Notes: generated by a model from the letters alone, not told the origin. A stretch of 64,000 nucleotides of DNA from Kiritimatiellia bacterium (GCA_026417735.1 JAOACR010000020.1:62001-126000), one strand, 5' to 3'. Shown: positions 1 to 9,226, counted from the stretch's first letter. Translations and numbers: made by a program.

Positions 1-1
1 C

Positions 2-145
2 TATCCCCACTGCCGGGGCCTCCCGTTGACCCGCCTGGAGGAACTTTCCGAACGATGCCCCGCCGCCGCCCAGCGCCTGGCCGACGGTGTGTGGACCCGC
101 GAAGCGGAGGAGGCGCTTCTGGCCGCGTTCGCGAGCGCGCGTTGA
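2..145 (+). CDS. C-terminal end of an unidentified protein (partial)
   Basis: The reading frame is open from the left edge of the window to a TGA at 143-145, giving 47 residues that begin YPHCRGLPLTRLEELSERCP and end in an alanine-rich helix. It stops 27 bases before the start of the SDR gene, in the same direction, so the two are probably in one operon. The fragment is too short to assign a family. A sugar-metabolism role is only a guess based on the downstream sorbitol-6-phosphate dehydrogenase-like gene. Confidence 0.55.
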   Translation, partial: YPHCRGLPLTRLEELSERCPAAAQRLADGVWTREAEEALLAAFASAR

Positions 146-172
146 CCGTCGCGGCCCCCGGAGGATGTTCAC

Positions 173-988
173 ATGAGCGAGCCGGTGCTGAGCGGGCAGA
201 TCGCAGTGGTGACCGGCGGCGCACAGGGCCTCGGCGAGGCGATTTGCCGCCGACTCGCTCGCGAAGGTTGCGACGTTGTCATCGCCGACGTGCAGGCCCG
301 AGCCGCGGAAGCCACCGCGCACGCCATCGCCGCGGAGACCGGCCGCCGCACGCTCGCGATGCGCACGGACGTCACCTGCGAGACCGATGTCGCCGCGCTC
401 TTCGAACGCACGCTCGCCGAGTTCGGCCGTGTGGACATCGCCGTCGCCAACGCAGCAATTCTCATTGCCGAACCGCTCGCGGAGGCCGACGCGGAGCGCT
501 GGCGGGCGGTGATGACGGTGAACCTCTTCGGCAATTTCCTCACGTTCAAACACGCCGCCCGCGCAATGCTGCCCCGCCGGCGTGGCTGCATTCTGCAAAT
601 CAATTCCAAGTCCGGCAAAAAGGGCAGCGCCGCCAACTCCGCGTATGCGGCCAGCAAATTCGGCGGGATCGGCCTGGTGCAAAGCGCCGCACTCGAACTG
701 GCCCCGCATGGCATCCGAGTGAATGCAATCTGCCCCGGCAACCTGTTGGACTCCCCCCTGTGGACCGACCCGGAACGCGGTCTCTTCGTGCAATATCTCC
801 GCGCGGGCAAGGTTCCCGGCGCCCGAACTGTCGAGGATGTTCGACGGGCCTACATCGCGCAGGTGCCGCTGGGACGGGGTTGCACCTACGACGACGTCTG
901 CAATGTGCTGGTGTTTCTCGCTTCCGATGCCGCCGCCTATATGACCGGCCAAGCGATCAATGTGACGGGCGGACAGGAAATGCGCTGA
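173..988 (+). CDS. srlD: SDR oxidoreductase, sorbitol-6-phosphate 2-dehydrogenase-like
   Basis: This 271-residue short-chain dehydrogenase would oxidise a sugar-alcohol phosphate with NAD, as SrlD does in converting sorbitol-6-phosphate to fructose-6-phosphate. The nucleotide-binding TGGAQGLG lies at residues 14-21, NAA at 93-95, and the catalytic Tyr/Lys of YAASK at 158 and 162. Several stretches recall Escherichia coli SrlD rather than generic SDRs: INSKSGK (143-149), GNLL after the active site, VPLGRGCTYDDV, and the C-terminal TGQAINVTGGQ. The ATG at 173 follows GGAGG. The stop overlaps the start of the next gene (TGATG), so translation is probably coupled. The exact substrate is inferred; no PTS sorbitol transporter is visible in the window. 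Confidence 0.85.
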   Translation: MSEPVLSGQIAVVTGGAQGLGEAICRRLAREGCDVVIADVQARAAEATAHAIAAETGRRTLAMRTDVTCETDVAALFERTLAEFGRVDIAVANAAILIAEPLAEADAERWRAVMTVNLFGNFLTFKHAARAMLPRRRGCILQINSKSGKKGSAANSAYAASKFGGIGLVQSAALELAPHGIRVNAICPGNLLDSPLWTDPERGLFVQYLRAGKVPGARTVEDVRRAYIAQVPLGRGCTYDDVCNVLVFLASDAAAYMTGQAINVTGGQEMR

Positions 989-1914
989 TGCCGACTCCGA
1001 CCCCGGCGCTCGAATATTTCACATTCTCCTACCCCTGGCGTTCGTCGGACTACTGCCTCATCGTGCGGCGCGGCTCGCGGGCACTCTACGGCGTTGCCGA
1101 CATGATCGGCCATCCGCAGCGCCTCCGATGGCGCAACTACATGCGCGTGCTCAACCGTTACGTCGCCCAGTGTCTCGACGTGCCGCCGGATCACACTCTC
1201 GCCACCCTCGAGAGTCAGCTTCGGGACCACCTTCTGTGGCATGACCGACAGATCTTTAAGTTCCGGACCTCCCATGACCAGGGCGCGTTCGGGTTCTGCA
1301 TTGCCGCCGCGCTGATGGATGGCCTCGGCGGCCGCCTGGTCTGGCTCGGCGACTGCCGCGCCTATCGAGTCCGGCGCGGCCCCCGTGGCGCGGACGGCCG
1401 CCGCACCTTCGAGGTTGCCTGCCTGACCAGCGACCACAATGGCCTCGGGGATCTCATCCGGACTCGCGGCGAAGTCACGCTCTTCCAGGCCGAGTTCCTG
1501 GAGGAAACCAAACGACTTGACGCGTTTCTGGGCCTCGGCGCAGAGGAGCACGTGCGAGAGCTGCTGAGCCGCTCCGTCCCGATCACCACGTTGCAGCCCG
1601 ACGAATGCGTGATGCTGTTCACCGATGGCGTCTACGTCCCGCACCTCCGCGCCCAGCTCGATGCCGCAAACTTCCGGTTGGACCGCCAGATCGCCTATCT
1701 AGAGCCGTGGTTTGAGGCCTTCTTCGCCGACGCGGACCGTCGAATCCCGGATGATGAGTTCAACTACTGGCCGGAGTTGGCCACCATCCTCGTGGAAAGA
1801 ACCCTCGAACTCATTCGGCGTCGCCGTCACTATCGTGACGACATGGCAATCGTCGGCATCTACCGAACCGACGAAGCCATTGCTCGTGCTCGGCCGGAGC
1901 TGACGCGGACCTAG
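988..1914 (+). CDS. PP2C-like protein serine/threonine phosphatase domain protein
   Basis: This 308-residue soluble protein carries the scattered motifs of the PP2C fold: an acidic D39 in VADMIGHP, GDCRAY at 121-126 (the family GDSRAY strand), LTSDH at 146-150, LFTDGVY at about 210-216, and RDDMAIVG near the C-terminus where the family has a metal-binding DD. The first metal motif lacks the usual glycine after Asp (DM instead of DG), so activity may be altered. Its ATG overlaps the TGA of the SDR gene by one base, and the histidine kinase gene begins 36 bases downstream. It may act in a local dephosphorylation circuit with that kinase, but this is inference from position. The fold is fairly sure; the substrate is unknown. 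Confidence 0.75.
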   Translation: MPTPTPALEYFTFSYPWRSSDYCLIVRRGSRALYGVADMIGHPQRLRWRNYMRVLNRYVAQCLDVPPDHTLATLESQLRDHLLWHDRQIFKFRTSHDQGAFGFCIAAALMDGLGGRLVWLGDCRAYRVRRGPRGADGRRTFEVACLTSDHNGLGDLIRTRGEVTLFQAEFLEETKRLDAFLGLGAEEHVRELLSRSVPITTLQPDECVMLFTDGVYVPHLRAQLDAANFRLDRQIAYLEPWFEAFFADADRRIPDDEFNYWPELATILVERTLELIRRRRHYRDDMAIVGIYRTDEAIARARPELTRT

Positions 1915-1950
1915 CCAATCGAAATAGTTCGCCGAGAAAGGAACGTCGCG

Positions 1951-3969
1951 GTGGCCCTCCTTGACCAGACAGCGGACGCCAGCGAGAACCACCGACGGCC
2001 GGATTCACCCTCCACCGGCGCGACGACGTCCGTCCAAGCTGTGCCTGAGCTGCTCCGGCGGCTTGCGGAAGCGGCCAGCCTCGGTCTGGTGGTCTGCGAT
2101 GCGGACGGCCGCATCCTCGAGTGCAACGGGGTGTTTGCGACCATGCTCGGCCGCGCGAGCAACGACATTCAAGGTCATTCCTTCCTCGACTTCACCGTTC
2201 CCGACGAGCGCGAGGCGGAAGCGGAGGCGTTCCGTCGCTTTGTGGCGTCCGGCCGTGACGCCGGACGCGTGGTCAAACGCTACGCGCTGCCCGATGGCAG
2301 CTGCGCATGGGCCGAGGTGTTCAGCGTCCCCGTCCGTGCGGCCGAGGGGCGACCCTTTCGACTGGTCGCCCTTACGCGCGACATTACCGAATCTCAACGC
2401 GTCGCAAACTCGTTGCGGGCGTCCGAGCTGGCGTACCTGCACCTCTTCCGCGAAACGACCGACGGCGTCGCGGTGTTCGACGTGGTCCGCGATGCCGGCG
2501 GCCGTGCCGCGGACCTCCGCTGCGTCGATGTGAACCCTGCTTTGGAGCGCATCACCGGCCGCCCGGCAACCCTTTGCATCGGACGACTTGCGGGCGAAGC
2601 GTGGCCGGCCCCCGCGACCGGATGGGTTCAGCGCCTCCTGACCGCTTTGCAGAGCGGAGGTCCCGCCCACTTCGAGGATCCGTTGTTCACCACCGACCGA
2701 TGGTTCGACGTGCGGCTGGTCAGCCTTTCGCCGGACCGCTGCGCAATGTTTGTAACGGACATCACGCGCCGGATCCGCGAGGAGCAGGAGCGCCGGCAGA
2801 TGATGGACCGGGCTCAGCAACTGCAGAAGCTCGAGAGCCTCGGACGGCTGGCCGGCGGCATTGCACACGATTTCAACAACATCCTGATGACCGTGCTCGG
2901 CGCCGCAGACCTCGCGCGCGCAGAACTCCCCCCGCACCATCCCGGCCGCGAACACCTCGACAACATCATTCACGCGGCCCGCCGCGCATCGAATCTCTGC
3001 CGCCAGCTCCTCGACTATGCGGGTCGCGGGCGCCTCACCACCGCAGACTTTTCGCTCAACGACCTCATTGAAGACATGGCGCATCTGCTCGCCATATCGC
3101 TCCCGCGCAACGTCCGTCTCGACTGCGAATTGGATCCAGCGCTGCCCATGGTTCGGGGCGATCCCTCCCGCGTGATGCAGGCGATCCTCAACCTCGTTAC
3201 CAACGCCGCCGAGGCGATCGGCGAATCATCGGGCGTGATCCGGATCGCGACCTCCACGGAGCGCGTCATCACCGCGCTGGACGCCGGCCCCGGGACGCCG
3301 GACCCCCTGCCACCCGGCGACTACGTTGTGTTCGAAGTCACCGACACCGGAAGCGGCATCCCACCAGAAATGCTCAACCAGATCTTCGATCCGTTTTTCT
3401 CCACCCGGATGGAGGGCCGTGGGCTCGGCCTTCCCGCAGTGCTCGGCATCGTCCGCAGCCACGGCGGCGGGATCCGCGTCCGAAGCCGGGTGGGCGAGGG
3501 GAGTACCTTCCAGCTGCTGTTGCCCGCGGTGCGGCCGGTCGCCGCCGCCCACAGCGCGCCGTCGGGGGAGCCCGCCGCCACCAATCTCGATCTGCCGGTC
3601 TGGATCCTCGAACCGAACGAGCGGTCCCGTGATTCGATTGTCCGAATCGTGCAAACCTGCGGTCGTCGCCCGCGCGCCTTCGCCGCCAGGGAGGAGCTAT
3701 TGAACGCGATCGTGGACGGCGTGAATATCGGATGTTTCATCGTATCGGCCGCAACGCTCTCGCCGAATGCCACCGAGCTTTTGCAGATGCTTCGTCGGCA
3801 CGCCCCGATCGTGCTGCTGGGTGATCCCCCCACCCCGCTCGATGGCGGCGAAGCGGACGTCCGGCTGCCCTGGCCGTTCGTGCGCGCGGACCTCGCAAAC
3901 GCACTGAACGCTGTGCTCGGAGCTCCCCGAACCGCCCGCTCGGCGCCACAGGCAGAGGGGAGCAGCTGA
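1951..3969 (+). CDS. PAS-domain sensor histidine kinase with degenerate receiver-like C-terminus
   Basis: This 672-residue soluble kinase uses a GTG start preceded by GAGAAAGGAA. In order it has a PAS domain (about 35-150), a second PAS-like domain (about 160-275), a dimerisation/phosphoacceptor helix with H306 in LAGGIAHDFNNIL, and a HATPase domain with GDPSRVMQAILNLVTNAAEA, DTGSGIPPEM and GRGLGLPAVLGIVRSHGG. The NtrB-like H-box and ATP lid are intact. Residues from about 535 to 665 look like a response-regulator fold, but the strand that normally carries the phosphoacceptor Asp reads GCFIVSAATL and has no acidic residue. No transmembrane segments are seen, so the signal is probably cytoplasmic. 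No separate response regulator is encoded nearby. Confidence 0.88.
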   Translation: MALLDQTADASENHRRPDSPSTGATTSVQAVPELLRRLAEAASLGLVVCDADGRILECNGVFATMLGRASNDIQGHSFLDFTVPDEREAEAEAFRRFVASGRDAGRVVKRYALPDGSCAWAEVFSVPVRAAEGRPFRLVALTRDITESQRVANSLRASELAYLHLFRETTDGVAVFDVVRDAGGRAADLRCVDVNPALERITGRPATLCIGRLAGEAWPAPATGWVQRLLTALQSGGPAHFEDPLFTTDRWFDVRLVSLSPDRCAMFVTDITRRIREEQERRQMMDRAQQLQKLESLGRLAGGIAHDFNNILMTVLGAADLARAELPPHHPGREHLDNIIHAARRASNLCRQLLDYAGRGRLTTADFSLNDLIEDMAHLLAISLPRNVRLDCELDPALPMVRGDPSRVMQAILNLVTNAAEAIGESSGVIRIATSTERVITALDAGPGTPDPLPPGDYVVFEVTDTGSGIPPEMLNQIFDPFFSTRMEGRGLGLPAVLGIVRSHGGGIRVRSRVGEGSTFQLLLPAVRPVAAAHSAPSGEPAATNLDLPVWILEPNERSRDSIVRIVQTCGRRPRAFAAREELLNAIVDGVNIGCFIVSAATLSPNATELLQMLRRHAPIVLLGDPPTPLDGGEADVRLPWPFVRADLANALNAVLGAPRTARSAPQAEGSS

Positions 3970-3977
3970 ACAGTCGG

Positions 3978-4014
3978 AAAAAAACGCCCGCGCCGCCAAA
4001 AGGCGACGCGGGCG
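3978..4014 (-). terminator. Rho-independent terminator of the EF-hand gene
   Basis: On the minus strand an outer 8-bp stem (CGCCCGCG paired with CGCGGGCG) and an inner 4-bp stem with a TTTT loop are followed directly by seven T residues (3978-3984 read in reverse). It lies 28 bases past the stop of the minus-strand EF-hand gene. It also sits just after the plus-strand kinase stop, but has no T-tract in that direction. Confidence 0.8.
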
Positions 4015-4041
4015 CGCGGGTCGGAGGAACGTGATCTTGGA

Positions 4042-4380
4042 TCAGTTCGCCCCACCAGCCGCCGGCGGCTGCGCACCGCCCTTCTTCGGCTGCGGACGAT
4101 TCTTCACCCACTCCGCAAACTCTTCTTTCGTCACCTTGCCGTCGCTGTTGGCGTCCATCTTCTTGAACACCGCCTCGGCCTTTTTCTTCGCCTCGTCGTC
4201 GGCCGGCGCGCGCGCCTTCACATACTCCTCGCAGGTAATCGCACCATCACCGTCGGCGTCCAGCTTCGAGAACGCCGGTCCGCCCCCCGGCCCACCTTTC
4301 CGCCCTTCGGGTGCCGCCGACGCGCTCAGCGCCCACCCTACCCCCACAGCTGCCGCGACCACCCACACACACCACTTCAT
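4042..4380 (-). CDS. Secreted EF-hand calcium-binding protein
   Basis: This 112-residue protein starts with a signal peptide (MKWCVWVVAAAVGVGWALSA, then SAAPEG). Two EF-hand loops follow: LDADGDGAITCEEY at about 41-54 and MDANSDGKVTKEEF at about 73-86. Both have Asp at positions 1, 3 and 5 (Asn in one case) and Glu at 12, so both should bind calcium. The tail is Pro/Gly/Lys-rich. The ATG at 4380 was chosen over an upstream frame extension because it is preceded by AAGGAG at ideal spacing and starts a clear signal peptide. It is a single-gene unit with its own terminator. Small EF-hand proteins of this form are common in PVC bacteria; the partner is unknown. Confidence 0.85.
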   Translation of the reverse strand: MKWCVWVVAAAVGVGWALSASAAPEGRKGGPGGGPAFSKLDADGDGAITCEEYVKARAPADDEAKKKAEAVFKKMDANSDGKVTKEEFAEWVKNRPQPKKGGAQPPAAGGAN

Positions 4381-4513
4381 CGCCACTATCTCCTTATTGC
4401 CCGACGGGCGCCGCGCTCTGGCTCCGGCCCGCCCGGTCGAGAGACCACGCACGCCCTGTCGGTGCCACTACTTCAGCAGACGGATCGCGGGCGCTTTTAT
4501 TGTGTGAGGCCTG

Positions 4514-5581
4514 TTACGCCGAGACGGGGCGGATCGACGGCTGCTCGTGCGTCAAACAGTGCACGGAGCCCAGCCCCAGCAAAAGGTCCACCGCGTGAAT
4601 CCCAACCACTGTCCGGTCCGGAAATAGGTCCGCGAGAATCCCCAGCGCGAGCCGGTCGCGCGGGTCGTTGAACGTCGGCACCAGCACCACCTCGTTCGCG
4701 ATGTAAAAGTTCAAGTAGCTGGCCGGCAGACGACGCCCCTGATAGGTCAGCGGTTCGGGCATCGGCAGCGGCACCACCAGCGGACGCTGTCCATCCTGTA
4801 AGCGCGCCTCCTGCAACCGCTCCGCGTTCTCGCGAAGCGGGAGGTAGTTTTCGTCCCGCTCGTTCTGCTCGGTGGCCAGCACCAGGGTGGTCGGATTCAC
4901 GAAGCGGCAGACGTCATCCACGTGGCCATGCGTGTCGTCGTCGCCCGCAATGCCGCGACTGAGCCAAATCGTTGTCGTCGCCCCCAACCAGCGCGCAAAG
5001 ACGGCCTCATAGTCTGCCCGGGTGAAACCAGGATTTCGTACCTGCACGACCGGATCGAGCAGACACTGCTCGGTGGTGATCACCGTGCCGCAACCGTTCA
5101 CATCGAACGCACCACCTTCGAGCACGACCCGGCGGCCGCCGTACATCGGTTCGAACCGCGGAAGCCCCAGCGCATCCGCCGCCCGTTGCGGAATCGCCGC
5201 ATCTCGCTGCCAGTCGTCATAACGCGCCCAGCCTGTAAACGCGAAGTGCGCGATCGCCAGACCTCGCTCCGTCTCCACAAAAATCGGCCCAGCGTCGCGC
5301 GCCCAGCTCCGATCGCTCGGAATCCGGTGAAACGCCACCCGGTCCGCCGGCACCCCCTCCGCCTCCAAGACCGGCCGCACCCAACGCTCATGCTGCGCAG
5401 ATCCCACCATGATGCACACCAGCTCCGAGGGAACCAGCCGGCGGACGATCTCCCCGAAGTCCCACTGCACCGCGGCAAGCTTGCCGGGCCAGTCCTTTCG
5501 ACTGTGGGGCCAACATAGCCAGGTCGCCGCGTGCGGTTCCCATTCCGCGGGATGACGGCACCACCGCGGCCAATCGTTCAG
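4514..5581 (-). CDS. aguA: Agmatine deiminase / peptidyl-arginine deiminase family (AguA)
   Basis: Agmatine deiminase hydrolyses agmatine to N-carbamoylputrescine and ammonia in the arginine decarboxylase route to putrescine. The protein begins near HPAEWEPHAATWLCWPHSRKDW, typical of the family N-terminus. It has the RDAGPIF substrate-loop motif, VVLEGGAFDVNG, DDDTHGHVDDVCRFV, and a catalytic Cys close to the C-terminus in GSVHCLTHEQP. At 355 residues the length is normal. No ATG, GTG or TTG lies in frame at the expected N-terminus. The best start is a CTG at 5581 that overlaps the stop of the small upstream gene (CTGA), implying translational coupling or an unusual start. The partner amidase AguB is not in the window. 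Confidence 0.87.
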   Translation of the reverse strand: MNDWPRWCRHPAEWEPHAATWLCWPHSRKDWPGKLAAVQWDFGEIVRRLVPSELVCIMVGSAQHERWVRPVLEAEGVPADRVAFHRIPSDRSWARDAGPIFVETERGLAIAHFAFTGWARYDDWQRDAAIPQRAADALGLPRFEPMYGGRRVVLEGGAFDVNGCGTVITTEQCLLDPVVQVRNPGFTRADYEAVFARWLGATTTIWLSRGIAGDDDTHGHVDDVCRFVNPTTLVLATEQNERDENYLPLRENAERLQEARLQDGQRPLVVPLPMPEPLTYQGRRLPASYLNFYIANEVVLVPTFNDPRDRLALGILADLFPDRTVVGIHAVDLLLGLGSVHCLTHEQPSIRPVSA

Positions 5582-5787
5582 CTCTGCGCCGGCGGCCGCG
5601 TCGCCGCGGGCGGTGGCACCGGCACCGGCGCCGCGCGGCGCTGCCGGACCGCCCGCGTCGCCAACCCCAAGAGCATCAGCGCCAGAATCACACACAACCA
5701 TCGGATCTCCGCCGTACTCAATGTGAACCACGGCCGTAGTTTGTCCAACCCGGCCGCCCTCGACGACCACGGTCTGCGTGCCACCAC
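5578..5787 (-). CDS. Small single-pass membrane protein
   Basis: This 69-residue ORF starts with GTG at 5787 behind AGGTG, 12 bases after the leuS stop, and its TGA overlaps the probable start of the agmatine deiminase gene. It has one hydrophobic segment (IRWLCVILALMLLGLATRAV) followed by a basic RQRR stop-transfer motif and a Pro/Ala-rich tail, so it is predicted to be anchored with a short soluble tail. The arrangement resembles the N-terminal anchor of ComEA-like proteins, but no helix-hairpin-helix follows. No function can be assigned. Its spacing between two same-strand genes argues that it is real. Confidence 0.5.
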   Translation of the reverse strand: MVARRPWSSRAAGLDKLRPWFTLSTAEIRWLCVILALMLLGLATRAVRQRRAAPVPVPPPAATRPPAQS

Positions 5788-5799
5788 CGCCCGGGCACC

Positions 5800-8316
5800 T
5801 CAGCGGGTCGAAATGCTGACGAGTCGTCCCGGCACTACGACGACCCGGCGGACCTCCGCGCCCTCGATCCACTTCGCCACCTGCGGATGCGCGAGCGCCT
5901 CGGCCTCGATCGCTTTCGCGTCCGCACCCGCGCTGACGCGGATCCGTCCTCGCACCCGCCCGTTCACCTGCAGCGCGATCTCCACCTCCTCGCGCCGCAT
6001 CGCGGATGGATCCGCCTCGGGCCAGCGCGCCCGCAGCACGCTCTCCCCGTGTCCGAGCTCCCGCCAAAGCTCCTCGGCGATGTGCGGTGCAAAGGGCGAA
6101 AGCATCAGCACCAGCGCCTCCATCGCCTCCCGGTACACCGCCCGCCGCGACGCGGAGGTGTTCGGATCCACCCCAAACCGCTCCACCGCGTTGAACAGCT
6201 CCATCAGCGCCGCAATCGCGGTGTTGAACCGGAACGCGCCGTCCATGTCCCGCGTAATCTTCGCGATCGTCTCGTGCAGCTTCCGGCGCAGCTCCCGCTC
6301 CTCCTCGTCAAGCTCATCCGTTGCGACCTCCAGCCCCGCCGCCGCGGCCAGCGTCGCACGCGTCTCATACACGCGCCGCCACAACCGGTTGAGAAAGCGA
6401 AACGCCCCCTCGACCGCATCATCGTTCCACTCTGCATCTTTTTCGGGTGGACCGATGAACAGCGTGTACAGCCGCAGCGTGTCCGCCCCGTACTCCCGAA
6501 TCAGCTCGTCCGGGCTGACCACATTTCCCTTCGACTTCGACATCTTGTGCAGCTGGCCGTCCGTCTCGCTGCGCTTGCAGATCATTCCCTGCGTGAACAG
6601 CGCCCGGAACGGCTCGACAAAGGAGAGATACCCAGCGTCGTGCAGCACCTTCACGATGAAGCGAGAATAGAGCAGGTGCAACACTGCATGCTCGACACCG
6701 CCGATGTACTGGTCGACCGGCAGCCACCGATCCACATCCGCCCGGTCGAACGGCCGGTCCCGCAGTCGAGGGTTGATGTACCGCAAAAAGTACCAGCACG
6801 AACACAGCCACTGCGCCAGCGTGTCTGTCTCGCGACGGCCGGGTCCGCCGCACCGCGGGCACACGGTGCGCACAAAACCCTCGTGCGCGGCGAGCGGATT
6901 GCCCTGCTCGATCCGGAAGTCGACGTCGTCGGGCAGCCGCACCGGCAGCTCCGACTCCGGCACCGGCACCGTGCCGCACGCCGAGCAGTGCACGATCGGA
7001 ATCGGCGCCCCCCAGTAGCGCTGGCGGCTGATCAGCCAGTCCCGAATGCGGTAGGTCACCGCCGCAGCGCCGAACCCGCGCGCGGCCGCATATTCGATCA
7101 CGTCCCGCATCGCTTCCCGGTTGCCGCGCCCGCTGAACGGCCCGGAATTCGTCATCACGCCGTCCTCGACATAGGCGGCGGTCATCGCGGCCGGATCCAG
7201 ATCGCCGTCCGGCGGCCGAATCACCACCCGGATCGGCAGGCCATACCGCCGCGCGAACTCAAAGTCGCGTTGGTCATGGGCCGGCACGGCCATCACCACG
7301 CCGGTGCCGTAGTCCATCAGAACGTAGTTCGTCACCCACAGCGGCACTCGCTCGCCGGTGTACGGGTTCACCACGTGCCGGCCAGTGAACACACCCTCCT
7401 TCGGCGCGGTCTCAGCGGTCCGTTCGGCGGCGGGAATCGTCCGCTGCCGCTCCGCAAACCGCAGCACCTCCGCCTCGCACGAAGAACCTCGCACCACCTT
7501 CGCCAGCAGTGGATGCTCCGGCGCAATCGCGACGAACGTGACGCCGTAGATCGTGTCCGGACGCGTCGTGAACACCGGGCAGGCATCCCCCGTCTCCGCA
7601 ATCCGAAACTCGATCCGCGCGCCCTCCGACCGGCCGATCCAGTGCGCCTGCATCGCGCGCACGCGCTCCGGCCATCGGTCCAGCAGCGCCAGGTCATCCA
7701 GCAGACGCTGCGCGTACTCGGTGATCTTGAAGAACCACTGCTCGAGCTCGCGCTTGCGCACCGGCCGCCCGCAGCGGTCGCAAGTGCCGTCTGGCCGAAC
7801 CTCCTCGTTCGCGAGCGTCGTGCAAAAATCGCACCAGTTCACCGGCGCGAGCTTCCGATAGGCCAACCCGCGCTCGTACAGCTTCAGAAAAATCCATTGC
7901 GTCCACTTGTAGTATTCCGGATGACAGGTGGCGATCTCGCGCGACCAGTCGTAACCCACACCCCAGCTACGGATCTGTCGCTTCATCTGCGCGATGTTGG
8001 AGAGCGTCCAGTCCCGTGGATGCACGCCCCGGCTCTTTGCCGCGTTTTCCGCCGGCAGCCCGAACGCATCCCAGCCCATCGGTGTCAGCACCCTCCAGCC
8101 GCGCATCATCTGGTAGCGCGCAACCGCATCGCCGATGATGTAGTTGCGCCCGTGCCCGACATGCAGCGTCCCGGACGGATACGGGAACATCACCAAGCAA
8201 TAGAACTTCCGCGTGCTGTCGGAGGTATCGACGCGGAACGCCCCCGTCTGCTCCCAGTACGCCTGCCAGCGCGCCTCGATCTCCGCAAAATTGTACTTTT
8301 CGTTCATACCACCCAT
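5800..8316 (-). CDS. leuS: Leucyl-tRNA synthetase
   Basis: LeuRS charges tRNA-Leu with leucine in the cytoplasm. The 838-residue protein has the class I signature as [15 protein letters not shown] near residues 43-57 and [10 protein letters not shown] at about 575-585. Between them are the large CP1 editing domain ([19 protein letters not shown] and the DQRDFEF region) and a [15 protein letters not shown] segment. Cysteine pairs (CDFC, CDRC, CSAC, CPRC) suggest bound zinc in the CP1 and connecting regions. The C-terminal anticodon-binding and LeuRS-specific domains are complete. An alternative ATG lies 9 bases inside (8307). The gene is divergent from the antiporter operon and heads a minus-strand group with the small membrane protein and aguA. 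Confidence 0.97.
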   Translation of the reverse strand: MGGMNEKYNFAEIEARWQAYWEQTGAFRVDTSDSTRKFYCLVMFPYPSGTLHVGHGRNYIIGDAVARYQMMRGWRVLTPMGWDAFGLPAENAAKSRGVHPRDWTLSNIAQMKRQIRSWGVGYDWSREIATCHPEYYKWTQWIFLKLYERGLAYRKLAPVNWCDFCTTLANEEVRPDGTCDRCGRPVRKRELEQWFFKITEYAQRLLDDLALLDRWPERVRAMQAHWIGRSEGARIEFRIAETGDACPVFTTRPDTIYGVTFVAIAPEHPLLAKVVRGSSCEAEVLRFAERQRTIPAAERTAETAPKEGVFTGRHVVNPYTGERVPLWVTNYVLMDYGTGVVMAVPAHDQRDFEFARRYGLPIRVVIRPPDGDLDPAAMTAAYVEDGVMTNSGPFSGRGNREAMRDVIEYAAARGFGAAAVTYRIRDWLISRQRYWGAPIPIVHCSACGTVPVPESELPVRLPDDVDFRIEQGNPLAAHEGFVRTVCPRCGGPGRRETDTLAQWLCSCWYFLRYINPRLRDRPFDRADVDRWLPVDQYIGGVEHAVLHLLYSRFIVKVLHDAGYLSFVEPFRALFTQGMICKRSETDGQLHKMSKSKGNVVSPDELIREYGADTLRLYTLFIGPPEKDAEWNDDAVEGAFRFLNRLWRRVYETRATLAAAAGLEVATDELDEEERELRRKLHETIAKITRDMDGAFRFNTAIAALMELFNAVERFGVDPNTSASRRAVYREAMEALVLMLSPFAPHIAEELWRELGHGESVLRARWPEADPSAMRREEVEIALQVNGRVRGRIRVSAGADAKAIEAEALAHPQVAKWIEGAEVRRVVVVPGRLVSISTR

Positions 8317-8468
8317 GATTCCCGCGCGTCCGGTCCGTCGCCGGGCCGCCCGAATATACCGGAAAGGTGCGCTCGCCGCAGCCGCCGCAACGCCGACGGC
8401 GCTTTTCTTCTGCGCTGCCGCCGGCTACAACCTGCATGGGCCGACGCGGCGGCGGCGGTCCGCACCCG

Positions 8469-8969
8469 ATGCACGCGAACCGGCTGCGTACAGCGGTACT
8501 GACCGCGCTCTGTCTGGCGGGTTGGGTCGCAGTCACCCGCGATCTCCATCCGGCCTCGCTCGCCGGCGCCGCGGCCATGGCGCTGGTCGCTGCACTCTTC
8601 GCCGCCCCGGTCTTTTATGAGGACAGCCCACTCGCCGGGCTCCGGCCCCGACCCGCGCTCGTCGCGCTCCCAGCACTGCTGCTGGTGCTGCTCTGGGAGG
8701 GCTACCGCGCGGGCATCGAGCTGATCGTGCGAATGTTGTCCGGCCGCTACCGGCCCGGCGTGGTCCGGCTCCGCACCCGTCTGCGCTCCCGACTCGGCCA
8801 AACCTTGCTCGCGAACTCGATCAACCTGGTGCCCGGTACCATCACCCTCTGGGCCCGCGACCGCCGGCTGTATGTGCACTGGTTCAACGTCGCCAGCCGC
8901 CACTCTATCCACGCGGGCCGCATCATCAAGGCACGCATCGAGCGGCTGCTTGAACGGACCGTCGGATGA
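8469..8969 (+). CDS. mnhE: Mrp/Mbh-type cation/proton antiporter subunit E
   Basis: This is a 166-residue membrane protein of the MnhE/MrpE (MbhA) family, an accessory subunit of multi-subunit monovalent cation/proton antiporters. It has two or three N-terminal hydrophobic helices, then the family's conserved cytoplasmic part: YRAGIELIVRMLSGRYRPGVV, LLANSINLVPGTITLW, and a C-terminal basic helix. The ATG at 8469 begins a normal hydrophobic N-terminus; a longer frame upstream reads as low-complexity Arg/Pro and was not used. It is the first gene of a ten-gene operon in which nearly every stop overlaps the next start. Confidence 0.88.
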   Translation: MHANRLRTAVLTALCLAGWVAVTRDLHPASLAGAAAMALVAALFAAPVFYEDSPLAGLRPRPALVALPALLLVLLWEGYRAGIELIVRMLSGRYRPGVVRLRTRLRSRLGQTLLANSINLVPGTITLWARDRRLYVHWFNVASRHSIHAGRIIKARIERLLERTVG

Positions 8970-9226
8970 ACTGGACACTGCCCGTGCTGATGATCGGTAC
9001 GCTGCTGAGCCTGGTGCGGATGTTCGCGGGCCCCACGCTGTGGGACCGCGTGATCTCGCTGCAGCTGGTCTCCGTGCACGTCGTGCTGGCCATGTGCCTG
9101 TTCGCGGTCGAGCATGGGCGCCCCTTCTATCTTGATGTCGCCGCGGTCTATGCGCTGCTGTCGTTCGCGGAAACTGTCGCGTTCGCCCGTCTCTGGGCGA
9201 CGCCCGGGCAGGAGCCTCCCCGATGA
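8966..9226 (+). CDS. mnhF: Mrp/Mbh-type antiporter subunit F
   Basis: This 86-residue protein with three hydrophobic helices is of the MnhF/MrpF (MbhB) family. The family motif is seen as RMFAGPTLWDRVISLQL near residues 18-34, where other members have RGPTxPDRVVALD. The start overlaps the mnhE stop (ATGA), as expected for stoichiometric expression of antiporter subunits. It ends with a short charged tail whose stop overlaps mnhG. Confidence 0.9.
   Translation: MNWTLPVLMIGTLLSLVRMFAGPTLWDRVISLQLVSVHVVLAMCLFAVEHGRPFYLDVAAVYALLSFAETVAFARLWATPGQEPPR

Noticed and set aside
5531-8502. Very long open frames on the plus strand opposite leuS
   Set aside because: They are antisense shadows typical of GC-rich DNA; their translations are Arg/Pro/His-rich with no recognisable domain, while leuS on the other strand is complete.
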